Shown here: positions 18,351 to 27,554 of the stretch, one piece after another
Numbering within the stretch: position 1 is the stretch's first letter
Layout: each line of letters begins with the position of its first letter
From: Bacillus sp. PAMC26568
Lineage (GTDB): Bacteria > Bacillota > Bacilli > Bacillales > Bacillaceae
Direction of reading: 5' to 3'
Assembly: GCF_014235785.1 (NCBI RefSeq)
Contig: NZ_CP060137.1
Location: 1,054,001 to 1,118,000, forward strand
Length of the DNA: 64,000 nt
Program-made: the position numbers and the translations under genes
Notes under the pieces: model-generated
Told to the model about the DNA's origin: nothing
What the model saw: the letters and a program-made list of their open reading frames with translations, nothing else
The model's database searches: none

Positions 18351-19937
18351 TTGGGCACGCTTTGGTTTGGCGGAAAAATTTATACTTTAATAGAAGAAAG
18401 TGATACAGTTGAAGCTGTTTATGCCGAAAATGGGAAAATCATTGACACTGGATATGTGGAACATCTTCGTTCCGCATATCCTTGTACGGAAGAAGTGAAT
18501 CTTAAAGGAAACATCATGATTCCTGGATTTACTGATAGCCATATGCATGTAATTGGCCATGGTGAAAAACTGATTAGGCTGGATTTTTCAGAGGTGGATT
18601 CATCTGATCAGATTTTGGAGAGTCTCCGTACGAGATCTCATGAACTGGAGCCGGGTACATGGATAATCGGCGAAGGCTGGAACGAAAATCAATTTACTGA
18701 TAAGAAAATCATACACCGCACAGAACTGGATGAAGTGACAGACTTACACCCTGTCATGCTAAAACGAATTTGCCATCATGCAGTTATCGTTAATACAAAT
18801 GCGATGGAGCTTGCTGGCATTTCTGCTGCTACACCTGATCCTGAAGGCGGCGTCATTGTAAAAGACACAAATGGGGACCCGACTGGATATTTGCTGGATC
18901 AAGCACAAGAGCTGATTTTTCAAGCTCAGCCGCAAGTCTCCGAAGCTTATTTAAGGGATGCTCTGTCAAAATCGATTGAAGATTGTCATAGAATGGGTCT
19001 AGTCGGTGGACATACTGAGGATTTAGCTTATTATGGCAGCCTTGAAAATACATTGCGGGCATTTGATACAGTTATTAACGATGAAAATAAGAAATTCAGA
19101 GCCCATCTTCTCGTCCATCATTTAGTTGCAGATGAATTTCAGCAAGAAGACCGAGATCTTGGTCCATATATTGAATTCGGGGCAATGAAGCTATTTGCAG
19201 ATGGTGCGCTGGGAGGAAGAACAGCACTTTTAAGTGCTCCATATCAAGATGATAACGAGACAAGCGGTGTCAGCATCCATTCAGAAGAGGGACTGCATCA
19301 GCTGATTCAAACAGCGAGAAGCTACAAAATGGAAGCGGCGATTCATACAATCGGTGACCTGGCGTTTGAAAAGGCGCTTGATGCCATCGAAGCATATCCG
19401 CCGGTGAAAGAAAATCAGCATGATCGTCTTATACACGCTCAAATTTTAAGAAGTGATTTAATTGAACGGGCAAAAAAGCTTCCGATCATATTAGATATTC
19501 AGCCAAGGTTTGTTTCAAGCGATTTTCCATGGGTGATCGACCGAATAGGCGAAGAAAGAATGAAAAATTGCTATGCATGGAAAACGCTGATAACTGAGGG
19601 ACTTAAATGTGCAGGCGGTTCTGATGCTCCAATTGAACCGATTGATCCTTTGCTTGGAATTTATTCTGCAGTGAAGAGGGAAAGCATTTACGATCATAAA
19701 GTATATATGCCTGAAGAGAAGCTTACTGTATTTGAAGCAGTAGAACTTTACACAAAAGGAAGCGCGTATGCCGTCCACCATGAAGCAGATCAAGGCTGCA
19801 TTGCAAAGGGATTTTTAGCTGATTTTACAGTGCTAAACCGTGATATCTTCAAAGAAGATGTTCTTCTGGAAACAGAAGTCGTCATGACGGTTGTAGATAA
19901 TACCATAGTATATGAAAGAAAAAAACACGCAGGCTAA
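18351..19937 (+). CDS. ytcJ: Amidohydrolase family protein YtcJ
   Basis: The 528-residue metal-dependent hydrolase belongs to the amidohydrolase-3 family. The metal site GFTDSHMHV (H-x-H) follows an N-terminal beta-rich segment. Further conserved histidines lie in AAIHTIGD and RLIHAQIL, and the late Asp in AGGSDAPIEP. The physiological substrate is unknown. TTG 18351 has GGAGG 9 nt upstream. Length and position match B. subtilis YtcJ (529). A MITE-like copy sits directly upstream, so its promoter may lie in that element. Confidence 0.88.
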   Translation: MGTLWFGGKIYTLIEESDTVEAVYAENGKIIDTGYVEHLRSAYPCTEEVNLKGNIMIPGFTDSHMHVIGHGEKLIRLDFSEVDSSDQILESLRTRSHELEPGTWIIGEGWNENQFTDKKIIHRTELDEVTDLHPVMLKRICHHAVIVNTNAMELAGISAATPDPEGGVIVKDTNGDPTGYLLDQAQELIFQAQPQVSEAYLRDALSKSIEDCHRMGLVGGHTEDLAYYGSLENTLRAFDTVINDENKKFRAHLLVHHLVADEFQQEDRDLGPYIEFGAMKLFADGALGGRTALLSAPYQDDNETSGVSIHSEEGLHQLIQTARSYKMEAAIHTIGDLAFEKALDAIEAYPPVKENQHDRLIHAQILRSDLIERAKKLPIILDIQPRFVSSDFPWVIDRIGEERMKNCYAWKTLITEGLKCAGGSDAPIEPIDPLLGIYSAVKRESIYDHKVYMPEEKLTVFEAVELYTKGSAYAVHHEADQGCIAKGFLADFTVLNRDIFKEDVLLETEVVMTVVDNTIVYERKKHAG

Positions 19938-19951
19938 TGTCTGCGTGTTTT
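19921..19951 (+). terminator. Terminator overlapping the ytcJ stop
   Basis: AAAACACGCAG and CTGCGTGTTTT form a stem that includes the last codons of ytcJ. Confidence 0.88.
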
Positions 19952-19978
19952 GTATACTGAGAAAGATCTGACAAAACT

Positions 19979-20097
19979 GTTATCAGTCTAAACTGAGGTT
20001 TTATCAGTTGAAATCCAGGTTTTATCAGTCTAAATGAAGACTTTATCAGTTGAAAACATGGATTTATCAGCTAAAATTCAAGATTAATCAGTTAAAC
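19979..20097. repeat. 21-bp period array 1 (TTTATCAGT units)
   Basis: The core ATCAG begins at 19982, 20003, 20024, 20045, 20066 and 20087, a spacing of exactly 21 bp for six units. Each unit has a constant part (TTTATCAGT then YKAAA, with some decay at the ends) and a variable middle of about six bases. Degenerate units may continue to about 20148. It lies between the ends of convergent ytcJ and nadK. Read on the minus strand it is the same ACTGATAAA motif as at 37.8 kb. Confidence 0.9.
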
Positions 20098-20153
20098 GTT
20101 TTTTTTTGCTGAAATACAGAGTTATCGGCCAAACCTCTGTGTAATCCGGCAAC

Positions 20154-20957
20154 TTACAAAAACGTTCTTTTCACTTTTTCCCAGAAAGAGTTGTCTTTTA
20201 ATTTGACTGTTTTAATGATCGAAGTGCTTAGTGATAGTTCAATGTTTTCAACATGACGAATGCTTAGTGCATCGTTGTCCATTCCGATTACGGGATGATC
20301 ATTGCCATCTTGGACTATCTTCAGAGTTAGCTTACGGTTCTGACCTAAGATAAATGGAGATCCCAGTGTTCTGTACTTATTGTTATTCAATGATGCAAGT
20401 TCGCTTACTTGCAGACAAGGAAGAAGGGGATCAACTACAGCTCCTTGAACCGATTTATTGTATGCGGTACTTCCTGTTGGCGTAGAAATAATCATGCCAT
20501 CGCCTCTGAATGTTTCGAAGTGAAGATTGTCGATAAAGACATCAATAACAAACGTTTTAATGATGCCAGAACGAATAGAGCACTCATTCAGACACTGGAA
20601 AGTTGTGTGACCGTCAATCGTGACATCGAGAATTGGATAGCGTCTTACTTCAATTTGCGCTTCTTTCATCGCTTCAATGATTTTATCTGTTTCTTCAATT
20701 TTAAAATCACAGTAGAGGCTGACGGTTCCTTTAATTGAGATTCCTACATATAGACAGTCATCCCGGAAGTTTGTTTTCCTTACGGCTTGGAGAAATGTGC
20801 CGTCGCCGCCGATGCTTACAATTATATTTGCTTGTTTTGAATCGTCAACTACTTTAAATCCATGCTGATCGGCAAGAGAAGTAAGCCCTTCCACTTTATG
20901 TACGAGTTCGTCCTCTTTTTTGTAATAAAAATAAACGTTGCGGCGATTATCAGTCAT
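20154..20957 (-). CDS. nadK: NAD kinase (PpnKB/YtdI type)
   Basis: The 267-residue enzyme phosphorylates NAD to NADP. The GGDGT motif is at residues 50-54, with NECSIRSG and the conserved glycine-rich loop TPTGSTAYNKS following. Start ATG 20957 has AAGGAGGATAAGC in front. Position next to ytcJ and sppA matches the second B. subtilis NAD kinase (ytdI), so a second paralogue elsewhere in the genome is expected. Confidence 0.93.
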   Translation of the reverse strand: MTDNRRNVYFYYKKEDELVHKVEGLTSLADQHGFKVVDDSKQANIIVSIGGDGTFLQAVRKTNFRDDCLYVGISIKGTVSLYCDFKIEETDKIIEAMKEAQIEVRRYPILDVTIDGHTTFQCLNECSIRSGIIKTFVIDVFIDNLHFETFRGDGMIISTPTGSTAYNKSVQGAVVDPLLPCLQVSELASLNNNKYRTLGSPFILGQNRKLTLKIVQDGNDHPVIGMDNDALSIRHVENIELSLSTSIIKTVKLKDNSFWEKVKRTFL

Positions 20958-20984
20958 GCTTATCCTCCTTAATGTTGGAAAAGT

Positions 20985-21013
20985 TACACAATCTTAGCAA
21001 ATGGTGTTACAAT
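20985..21013 (+). promoter_or_regulatory. Possible sppA promoter
   Basis: TACACA (20985-20990), 17 bp, then TACAAT (21008-21013), in the gap between divergent nadK and sppA. Confidence 0.4.
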
Positions 21014-21107
21014 ACTCTATGGTGTTTAGTTTACCATTTCTAGCTCAAAGATTGAAAGTATTGAACGATGATGAATACGTTTTTGTGAAAATCAAGGAGG
21101 AATCAAC

Positions 21108-22112
21108 ATGAATGGGAAACGATGGGGGGCACTTGTCATTGCTGCTGTCCTATTTGGGATTTCAATTGTCATTAGTCTGACAAATATGGCTTTAGCAAAC
21201 AGCAATGCTTTTACAAATGCTCTTGCTTCAAATGAAGAGTTTACAGAAACGGTTTTGGAAAATGGGAATGAATCTAAAAAGATTGTTGTCCTTGAAGTAA
21301 ATGGTGTAATTCAGGATACAGGAGAAAATGTCACTTCATTTTTCGAGACAGCAGGATATCAGCATCAGCAATTCCTTAAAATGATTGATGCGGCTGCGAA
21401 AGATAAAAATGTACGCGGCATAATGCTTCGCGTGAATTCTCCTGGAGGCGGAGTCGTTGAAAGTGCAGAAATACATAAACATATAATAGATGCAAAAGAA
21501 AAATACAAAAAGAAAATTTATGTCTCAATGGGTACCACTGCTGCTTCCGGCGGCTATTACATTTCCGCGCCAGCTGATAAAATATATGCTGCTCCTGATA
21601 CTTTAACAGGATCTTTAGGTGTCATCATGCAGGGCATTAACTACAGCGGGCTGGCTGAAAAATATGGTGTGAAATTTGAAACAGTAAAAAGCGGAGAATT
21701 TAAAGACATCATGTCCCCTGCCCGTGAAATGACAACAGAAGATAGAGAGATTCTTCAAGCAATGGTGGATAATGCGTACCAGGGATTTGTAGATGTAATT
21801 GGCAATGGGCGCGGATTGTCTGAAGAAGAAGTTCGAAAAGCTGCAGATGGACGAATCTATGATGGGCGTCAGGCTAAACAATTAAACTTAATTGATGAGC
21901 TTGGGTTTCTGGATGATGCGTTAACAGGAATGAAAAAGGACTTGAAAATCGAAGGTGCACAAGTGATCGAGTATGAAGCGGCAGCAGGTTTTGATTCATT
22001 GCTTTCATTAGGAGCAAATAAAGTCTTTAATGATGAATTCGAAATGATGGGTTTATACCGCTTTTTCTCTCAATCTAATTCACCTAGAATGATGTATTTG
22101 TACTCAGAATAA
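21108..22112 (+). CDS. sppA: Signal peptide peptidase SppA
   Basis: The 334-residue membrane-bound serine protease degrades cleaved signal peptides. One N-terminal membrane anchor covers about residues 7-30. The catalytic dyad is visible: S147 in TAASGGYY and K199 in SGEFKDI, the same numbers as in the characterised B. subtilis enzyme. The glycine-rich VNSPGGGVVES loop is intact. ATG 21108 follows AAGGAGGAATCAAC. yteJ begins 15 bp after the stop and is probably co-transcribed. Confidence 0.96.
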   Translation: MNGKRWGALVIAAVLFGISIVISLTNMALANSNAFTNALASNEEFTETVLENGNESKKIVVLEVNGVIQDTGENVTSFFETAGYQHQQFLKMIDAAAKDKNVRGIMLRVNSPGGGVVESAEIHKHIIDAKEKYKKKIYVSMGTTAASGGYYISAPADKIYAAPDTLTGSLGVIMQGINYSGLAEKYGVKFETVKSGEFKDIMSPAREMTTEDREILQAMVDNAYQGFVDVIGNGRGLSEEEVRKAADGRIYDGRQAKQLNLIDELGFLDDALTGMKKDLKIEGAQVIEYEAAAGFDSLLSLGANKVFNDEFEMMGLYRFFSQSNSPRMMYLYSE

Positions 22113-22127
22113 GAGGAGGTTTTGCAA

Positions 22128-22643
22128 ATGGATGCTACGTTTGAAGAAGAACATAACCACGAGCAGCCTCTTCAGAAATTCGAAGAAAGCCATCCAGTGA
22201 TGAACGTTCATTACGCAGGCTTCTGGCTCCGGTTTTGGGCATATTTAATTGATTTAATTGTAATTGGAAGCGTAAATCGCATTCTTTTTCATCCTTTATT
22301 TACTTGGCTTGATATTCCGACATCTGACCGGTTTATTTTCTCTCCAATCCAAATATGTACCGCCTTATCATTTTATCTATACTTCGTTTTCATGACGAAA
22401 TATTTAGGGCAAACGTTAGGGAAAATGGTTTTTGGATTGAGAGTCGTTTCTTTGCATCAGGAAAAATTGACTTGGAGCACAGTCCTATTCAGAGAGCTGA
22501 TTGGGCGATTTATATCTAAATTCACATGGATCGGATACCTTGTCACAGCGTTTACTCCTAAAAAGCAAGGAGTACATGATCTTTTTGCGGAAACAACAGT
22601 CACAACCGAATATATGAAAAAAAATGAACCTGCTGCCGAATAA
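22128..22643 (+). CDS. yteJ: RDD-family membrane protein YteJ
   Basis: The 171-residue protein has an N-terminal acidic tail, then the RDD-domain pattern AGFWLRFWAYLIDLIV and three to four membrane segments. RDD proteins are of mostly unknown function; in B. subtilis YteJ works with SppA in lantibiotic resistance. It follows sppA by 15 bp with GAGGAGGT before ATG 22128, which supports a shared job in the membrane. Confidence 0.85.
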   Translation: MDATFEEEHNHEQPLQKFEESHPVMNVHYAGFWLRFWAYLIDLIVIGSVNRILFHPLFTWLDIPTSDRFIFSPIQICTALSFYLYFVFMTKYLGQTLGKMVFGLRVVSLHQEKLTWSTVLFRELIGRFISKFTWIGYLVTAFTPKKQGVHDLFAETTVTTEYMKKNEPAAE

Positions 22644-22703
22644 TGGCCGCAGGTTTATTTTTTTTACGAAAGGTGATAATGAAAGATTGAAAGGTTGTGA
22701 ATA

Positions 22704-23402
22704 ATGGTGTTATGGATATGGATCACTGCAAGTGCACTTTTTCTGTTCATTTTTTTGCTTATTTATATGAAGATAACGGTGATCTTCGATTTAAAACATG
22801 TTGGTGATGATGATGAGATAAAAGTAAAATTTAAAGCGATTTTTGGAATACTGAAGTACACTATCAAAATTCCTCTTGTAAAAGTAGATCCAAATGGACC
22901 TAATATTCTTATAAAAGAAGAAAAAAAAATGGGTGGTACAAGTGAGCCGAAAGAAATAGATGAAAAAATTTCTCCGAATGATATGTTAGCAAGCATTAAA
23001 GATTTTAAAGAACTTACTGAGCATATCGTCCATTTAAATAAAATCGTACGCAAATTTTTAAGTCATGTTCAAATTTCAAAGTTTGAATGGCATTCCCAAT
23101 TAGGAACAGGTGATGCAGCAACCACAGGCATGATCATAGGTCCAGGCTGGACATTAAAAGGTTCTGTAGTTGGCATCATCAGCAGTTATATGAAATTGAA
23201 GAGCCGTCCGAACTTATCAATTGAACCGAATTTTTATCAAAAGAGTTCAAAAACGAATCTGTCATGTATGCTTCACTTTCGAATCGGGCATGCTATTGTG
23301 GCAGGAATACGCTTGCTCAAATATTGGAGAGGCGGACGTCCAACCTTTATTAATCAGCCATTTTCTTTCCTTTCAAAGGAAAAGAAAAATAAATCAGCTT
23401 AG
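22704..23402 (+). CDS. ytfI: DUF2953 membrane-anchored protein YtfI
   Basis: The 232-residue protein has one N-terminal membrane helix (about residues 3-24) and a mainly beta-rich cytoplasmic or periplasm-side region typical of DUF2953. The function is not known. It lies 15 bp upstream of the spore gene ytfJ, and the pair is conserved in Bacillus, so a sporulation role is likely. ATG 22704 is preceded by GAAAGGTTGTG. Confidence 0.82.
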   Translation: MVLWIWITASALFLFIFLLIYMKITVIFDLKHVGDDDEIKVKFKAIFGILKYTIKIPLVKVDPNGPNILIKEEKKMGGTSEPKEIDEKISPNDMLASIKDFKELTEHIVHLNKIVRKFLSHVQISKFEWHSQLGTGDAATTGMIIGPGWTLKGSVVGIISSYMKLKSRPNLSIEPNFYQKSSKTNLSCMLHFRIGHAIVAGIRLLKYWRGGRPTFINQPFSFLSKEKKNKSA

Positions 23403-23417
23403 AGGAGGCTTTTTATC

Positions 23418-23891
23418 ATGAGTGATCATCCGATTCAAGGACTTATGAAAACAGCAATGGAAAACCTGAAACAAATGATTGATGTCAATACGATCATTGG
23501 AGATCCAGTTGAAACACCTGATGGCAGTGTCATTTTAACTGTTTCAAAGGTAGGCTTCGGATTTGCAGCAGGAGGAAGTGAGTTTAACGGCCAAGGTATT
23601 GAAGATAAAAATTATAACGGAGCTGGAAACGGCGGATCCTCGGGCAGCAATAAACTCCCATTTGGCGGCGGAAGCGGCGGCGGTGTCTCTATTACACCAA
23701 TCGCGTTCTTAATTGTCGGATCAAATGGCGTAAAAATGCTTCACTTAGATGAAAGCACCCATTTGTATGAAAAAATACTGGATACCGCACCTCAGGCAGT
23801 TGAAAAAATTCAAGGAATTTTCAAAAAAAATAACAATGATCAAAACCAATCAAAAAATCAGCAGCAGAATAAAGAAGATTTTGATATTTGA
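23418..23891 (+). CDS. ytfJ: GerW-family sporulation protein YtfJ
   Basis: The 157-residue spore protein belongs to the GerW/YtfJ family, needed in the forespore for functional SleB-type germination. The conserved start HPIQGLMKTAMENLKQMIDVNTIIGDP is clear, a glycine-rich loop GGGSGGGVSITPIAFL follows, and the C-terminus is a Q/N/K-rich tail. ATG 23418 has GAGGAGGC upstream. Co-transcribed with ytfI. Confidence 0.92.
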   Translation: MSDHPIQGLMKTAMENLKQMIDVNTIIGDPVETPDGSVILTVSKVGFGFAAGGSEFNGQGIEDKNYNGAGNGGSSGSNKLPFGGGSGGGVSITPIAFLIVGSNGVKMLHLDESTHLYEKILDTAPQAVEKIQGIFKKNNNDQNQSKNQQQNKEDFDI

Positions 23892-23895
23892 ACAT

Positions 23896-23930
23896 GGGCG
23901 CCAGTTGCTTCAGCAACAGGCGTCTTATTT
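23896..23930 (+). terminator. Terminator after ytfJ
   Basis: GCGCCAGTTGC and GCAACAGGCGT form a stem with a 4-nt loop and a T-rich tail. Confidence 0.85.
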
Positions 23931-24020
23931 TTGGCAGAGAATTTCATTTTAATGAATGAAAGATTGTTAATTTTCTTATTAAGACTCAAACACGTTTGTT
24001 AGAAAGGTTTCCTGCTCTCT

Positions 24021-24171
24021 ATTAGAAAGGCTCTTTTCGTAAAGTTTGTTGCTTTTAAATGGTTAAAACCTTTTAGTGGATTGTAGCGGAAAGCAAGTGC
24101 CTGCAGCGGAAATCCACGGGTACAATTAATAACCAAAACCAGCAATCAATGCGAAAACAGCCTTTAGAAAA
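24021..24171 (+). repeat. MITE-like element, copy A
   Basis: The left end TTAGAAAGGCTCTTTTCGTA is mirrored by GCGAAAACAGCCTTTAGAAA at the right. Inside, GTGGATT and AATCCAC form a second inverted pair around TAGCGGAAAGCAAGTGCC. It is a shortened form of copies B and D, having lost the internal hairpin. It accounts for most of the gap between ytfJ and tpx. Confidence 0.75.
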
Positions 24172-24216
24172 GAACCTAATTAATTTAAATATTTCGTAAA
24201 TTATCAGGCGTAAACA

Positions 24217-24245
24217 TTGCAAACCATCTCTAATCAAGCTATATT
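24217..24245 (+). promoter_or_regulatory. Predicted tpx promoter
   Basis: TTGCAA (24217-24222), 17 bp, TATATT (24240-24245), about 35 bp before the tpx start codon. Confidence 0.6.
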
Positions 24246-24279
24246 TACACTGTACATACTTATTAGGGAGGAATCTTTC

Positions 24280-24780
24280 ATGGCATCTATTACATTTAAA
24301 CAAAATCCTGTAACGCTTATTGGCAACGAGGTAAAAGTTGGAGACACCGCTCCAAATTTCACGGTGCTTGCAAATGATTTGTCAGAAGTATCTCTTGCTG
24401 ATTCAAAAGGACAAGTCCGTATTTTATCTGTTGTGCCTTCAATTGATACTGGTGTATGTGACGCACAAACACGCCGTTTCAATGAAGAAGCATCTAAATT
24501 GGACAACTTAAAGGTATTAACAGTCAGTGTAGATCTTCCTTTTGCACAAAAACGCTGGTGTGCAGCAAATGGCATTGAAAATGTTCAAACTGTGTCTGAT
24601 CACCGCGACCTATCTTTTGGAGAAGCATATGGTGTTCACATCCAGGAATTAAGATTGCTGGCGCGTGCTGTATTTGTTGTAGACAGCAATGACAAGGTGA
24701 CATATGTGGAATATGTAAGCGAAGCAACAGATCATCCTAACTACGATGCTGCGATTGAAGCTGCTAAAGCTGCAAACTAA
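24280..24780 (+). CDS. tpx: Thiol peroxidase
   Basis: The 166-residue atypical 2-Cys peroxiredoxin reduces hydroperoxides with thioredoxin as donor. The peroxidatic cysteine is C60 ([14 protein letters not shown]) and the resolving cysteine is C94 (KRWCAANG), the standard pair of Tpx. ATG 24280 has GGGAGGAATC upstream. It is a single-gene unit between a MITE-like copy and its terminator; Spx or oxidative-stress control is known for B. subtilis tpx but not visible here. Confidence 0.97.
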   Translation: MASITFKQNPVTLIGNEVKVGDTAPNFTVLANDLSEVSLADSKGQVRILSVVPSIDTGVCDAQTRRFNEEASKLDNLKVLTVSVDLPFAQKRWCAANGIENVQTVSDHRDLSFGEAYGVHIQELRLLARAVFVVDSNDKVTYVEYVSEATDHPNYDAAIEAAKAAN

Positions 24781-24790
24781 TCACGGCTAT

Positions 24791-24826
24791 AAAGAACCTC
24801 AGTGTGAGGCACTGAGGTTCTTTTTT
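24791..24826 (+). terminator. Terminator after tpx
   Basis: AAGAACCTCAGTG and CACTGAGGTTCTT form a 13-bp perfect stem followed by T residues. Confidence 0.95.
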
Positions 24827-24874
24827 ATGCAATGTGAAATTAACAATGAGCAGGTTTCTGCGCTTTTGTTCTGC

Positions 24875-24903
24875 TTGAAAAGTAGGACATCAATCAGTAG
24901 AAT
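24875..24903 (+). promoter_or_regulatory. Predicted ytxK promoter
   Basis: TTGAAA (24875-24880), 17 bp, TAGAAT (24898-24903). Confidence 0.6.
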
Positions 24904-24934
24904 AGTGATACGAACATTGAAGGAGGAAACGACC

Positions 24935-25927
24935 ATGCAAGCCGTTTCGAAAGTAGAGAAGCTGTATAGTTTAATGAATGAATCAGCTGAATTAATCTCT
25001 AAAGAATTAAACTGTACATATATTGAGGCAGTAGCTGAAACAGGAGAAAATTTGTTTCACGGTGACGTCCTTCAAGAGGACATGAGCGAAATCACAAAAC
25101 GAAGTCTTGAAAAAAAATATGAGCAGGCAAAGATAAGTTCATACGAAAAAGAAGAAATCCGCAAAGCATTTCAGCTTGTCATATTAAAAGGGCTGAAAGA
25201 AGGCGCGCATGCCAACCATCAAATGACACCTGACACGGTTGGATTATTTACAGGATATCTTGTTAATAAATTTGCTGCAAATCAAACGGATTTAACGATT
25301 CTTGATCCAGCAGTTGGCACAGGAAATTTATTAACAACGGTTCTGAATCACCTTAAACAAAATCAAGCGGAAAGCTTCGGAATTGAAGTGGATGATTTAC
25401 TGATAAAGCTTGCATACCTGAATGCGAATCTCGGAGAGCATGCTGTTCAGTTTTACAATCAGGATTCCTTAGAACCGCTTTACATTGATCCTGTTGATTA
25501 TGTGATTTGTGATCTGCCAATCGGATATTACCCGAACGATGTCGGAGCAGATAAATATGAATTAAAAGCGGCCAGCGGCCATTCTTATTCCCATCATCTT
25601 TTTATTGAACAAAGCATTAAGTATACAAAAGCAGGAGGTTATTTATTTTTTATTGTGCCAAATCATCTTTTTGAATCGAAAGAAGCTCCAAAACTGAAGG
25701 AATATTTAAAAGAAAATGTGATTGTACAAGGTTTGCTTCAGCTGCCATCATCTCTTTTCAAAGATAAACAGCATGCCAAAAGTATTTTTATCCTTCAAAA
25801 AAAGGGCGAGGGAATCAGCGCTCCTAAACAAGCGATGCTTGCTAATCTCCCGAAATTCTCAGATAAAAGTGGAATGCAATCAATCATGAAACAATTAGAT
25901 AGCTGGTTTCTCGAGAATAAAAAATAA
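24935..25927 (+). CDS. ytxK: N6-adenine-type SAM methyltransferase YtxK
   Basis: The 330-residue class I methyltransferase has SAM motif I as LDPAVGTGNLL and the substrate motif DLPIGYY, a variant of the NPPY-type signature of N6-adenine methylases. There is no target recognition domain of a restriction enzyme, so an orphan nucleic-acid methylase is likely. Length matches B. subtilis YtxK (329). ATG 24935 follows GAAGGAGGAAACG. It lies in the conserved tpx-ytxK-ackA block. Confidence 0.88.
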   Translation: MQAVSKVEKLYSLMNESAELISKELNCTYIEAVAETGENLFHGDVLQEDMSEITKRSLEKKYEQAKISSYEKEEIRKAFQLVILKGLKEGAHANHQMTPDTVGLFTGYLVNKFAANQTDLTILDPAVGTGNLLTTVLNHLKQNQAESFGIEVDDLLIKLAYLNANLGEHAVQFYNQDSLEPLYIDPVDYVICDLPIGYYPNDVGADKYELKAASGHSYSHHLFIEQSIKYTKAGGYLFFIVPNHLFESKEAPKLKEYLKENVIVQGLLQLPSSLFKDKQHAKSIFILQKKGEGISAPKQAMLANLPKFSDKSGMQSIMKQLDSWFLENKK

Positions 25928-25953
25928 GAATCACAAATGTGGTTCTTTTTCTT
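25926..25953 (+). terminator. Terminator after ytxK
   Basis: AGAATCAC and GTGGTTCT around AAAT, then TTTTTC. Confidence 0.7.
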
Positions 25954-26004
25954 TGTTCAAGGAAAAATGTATACTTTAAAAATCAGAATAAATTGAATAT
26001 AACC

Positions 26005-26018
26005 TGTAAACGATTGCA
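26005..26018 (+). promoter_or_regulatory. Putative cre (CcpA site) upstream of ackA
   Basis: TGTAAACGATTGCA fits the cre consensus with one mismatch. Its centre lies about 56 bp before the start predicted from the promoter at 26033-26061, the same distance as the activating cre of B. subtilis ackA. Confidence 0.75.
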
Positions 26019-26032
26019 AGCTGGAAATGTAC

Positions 26033-26061
26033 TTGAAATGTCTGACATCCAATGTTTAAAT
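26033..26061 (+). promoter_or_regulatory. Predicted ackA promoter
   Basis: TTGAAA (26033-26038), 17 bp, TTAAAT (26056-26061). The weak -10 is consistent with a promoter that needs CcpA activation. Confidence 0.55.
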
Positions 26062-26171
26062 GAGAAAGTCAGATAATAATGAGGTTCATTTGTAAAGAAT
26101 AAAGAAGTGAACATTTTGCCTTAATTCTAAAATATGCAAAGTGCTTTATATATAAAGGAGCGGTAAACATC

Positions 26172-27359
26172 ATGGCAAAAGTAATTGCAATTAATGCAGG
26201 GAGCTCTTCTTTGAAGTTCCAATTATTCGAAATGCCGGCTGAAGAAGTTTTAACGGCTGGGTTAGTTGAGCGCATCGGTATGGATCAAGCAGTATTTACG
26301 ATTTCAGTGAATGGAGAAAAACAAACAGAAATAACGGATATCCCAGATCATGCTGTTGCTGTTAAAATTCTTCTTTCAAAATTGACGGAGCTTAATATCA
26401 TTCAATCTTTAGATGAAATTGAAGGTATTGGACACCGTGTCGTTCACGGCGGAGAAAAATTCAACGATTCTGTTCTTATTACAGATGAAACACTTATAGA
26501 AATTGAAGAGCTATCAGAATTAGCACCTCTTCATAATCCGGCAAACGTCGTTGGAATCAAAGCATTCAAAGAGGTTCTGCCGAACGTTCCAGCGGTAGCG
26601 GTTTTTGATACAGCCTTTCACCAAACAATGCCAGACCAATCTTTCTTGTACAGCCTTCCATATGAGTATTACGAAAATTATGGAATCCGCAAATACGGCT
26701 TCCACGGAACATCTCATAAATATGTTTCAGAAAGAGCAGCCGAATTACTAGGCCGTCCGATTGAACAGCTGCGTCTTATTTCTTGTCACTTAGGAAACGG
26801 TGCAAGTATTGCAGCCATCGAAGGCGGAAAATCCATTGATACCTCTATGGGCTTTACCCCGCTTGCTGGTGTAGCAATGGGAACACGTTCAGGAAATATT
26901 GATCCAGCTTTAATTCCATTTATCATGGAGAAAACTGGCCATTCTGCGATTGAAGTACTGGACATTTTAAACAAAAAAAGCGGTCTGCTTGGTATATCAG
27001 GTTTATCATCAGACCTTCGCGACATTACAAAAGCTGCAGAAGAGGGAAATGAGCGTGCAAGAACTTCATTAGAAGTATTCGCAAGCAGAATCCATAAATA
27101 TATTGGATCATATGCAGCCCGTATGTCAGGCGTTGATGCGATTATCTTTACAGCCGGAATCGGCGAAAACAGCATCGATATCCGCGAGCGTGTACTACGC
27201 GGTTTAGAATTTATGGGTGTATACTGGGATCCTGCTCTTAATAAGGTTCGCGGTGAAGAGGCGTTCGTAAGCTATCCTCATTCTCCTGTAAAAGTAATCA
27301 TCATTCCGACTAACGAAGAAGTTATGATTGCCCGTGATGTTGAACGAATTGCAAAATAA
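26172..27359 (+). CDS. ackA: Acetate kinase
   Basis: The 395-residue enzyme turns acetyl phosphate and ADP into acetate and ATP in overflow metabolism. It begins [19 protein letters not shown], the acetate kinase signature; [11 protein letters not shown] and the second signature [11 protein letters not shown] are also present. ATG 26172 follows AAGGAGCGG. An upstream cre in an activating position suggests induction by glucose. It follows ytxK as in B. subtilis. Confidence 0.98.
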   Translation: MAKVIAINAGSSSLKFQLFEMPAEEVLTAGLVERIGMDQAVFTISVNGEKQTEITDIPDHAVAVKILLSKLTELNIIQSLDEIEGIGHRVVHGGEKFNDSVLITDETLIEIEELSELAPLHNPANVVGIKAFKEVLPNVPAVAVFDTAFHQTMPDQSFLYSLPYEYYENYGIRKYGFHGTSHKYVSERAAELLGRPIEQLRLISCHLGNGASIAAIEGGKSIDTSMGFTPLAGVAMGTRSGNIDPALIPFIMEKTGHSAIEVLDILNKKSGLLGISGLSSDLRDITKAAEEGNERARTSLEVFASRIHKYIGSYAARMSGVDAIIFTAGIGENSIDIRERVLRGLEFMGVYWDPALNKVRGEEAFVSYPHSPVKVIIIPTNEEVMIARDVERIAK

Positions 27360-27367
27360 ATAATTAG

Positions 27368-27403
27368 AAGAGACAGTCATCATTTGGTGGCTGTCTTTTT
27401 TTT
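27368..27403 (+). terminator. Terminator after ackA
   Basis: AGACAGTCATC and GGTGGCTGTCT pair around ATTT and are followed by a long T run. Confidence 0.85.
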
Positions 27404-27554
27404 GAGCTCTAAATTAGCTCCTTTTAAAAGAGCACGAAATACAAGGAAAAAAGGGAACTAGTAAAAACCCGCTTCATTCATCCGCAAAAAAAATCCTGTT
27501 TTGGAAACACTAAGAAAAGTCCTGAATGACTGCTAAAAGGAAGGGGGAATTTTT

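Noticed and set aside
19979-20097. CRISPR-like pattern of constant and variable blocks
   Set aside because: The constant block is only about 10-14 bp, the variable part about six, and there are no cas genes or leader. The 21-bp phase is too short for any known CRISPR type.
24746-24934. Upstream extension of ytxK overlapping the end of tpx
   Set aside because: It would run through the tpx terminator; ATG 24935 has GAAGGAGG upstream and matches family length.
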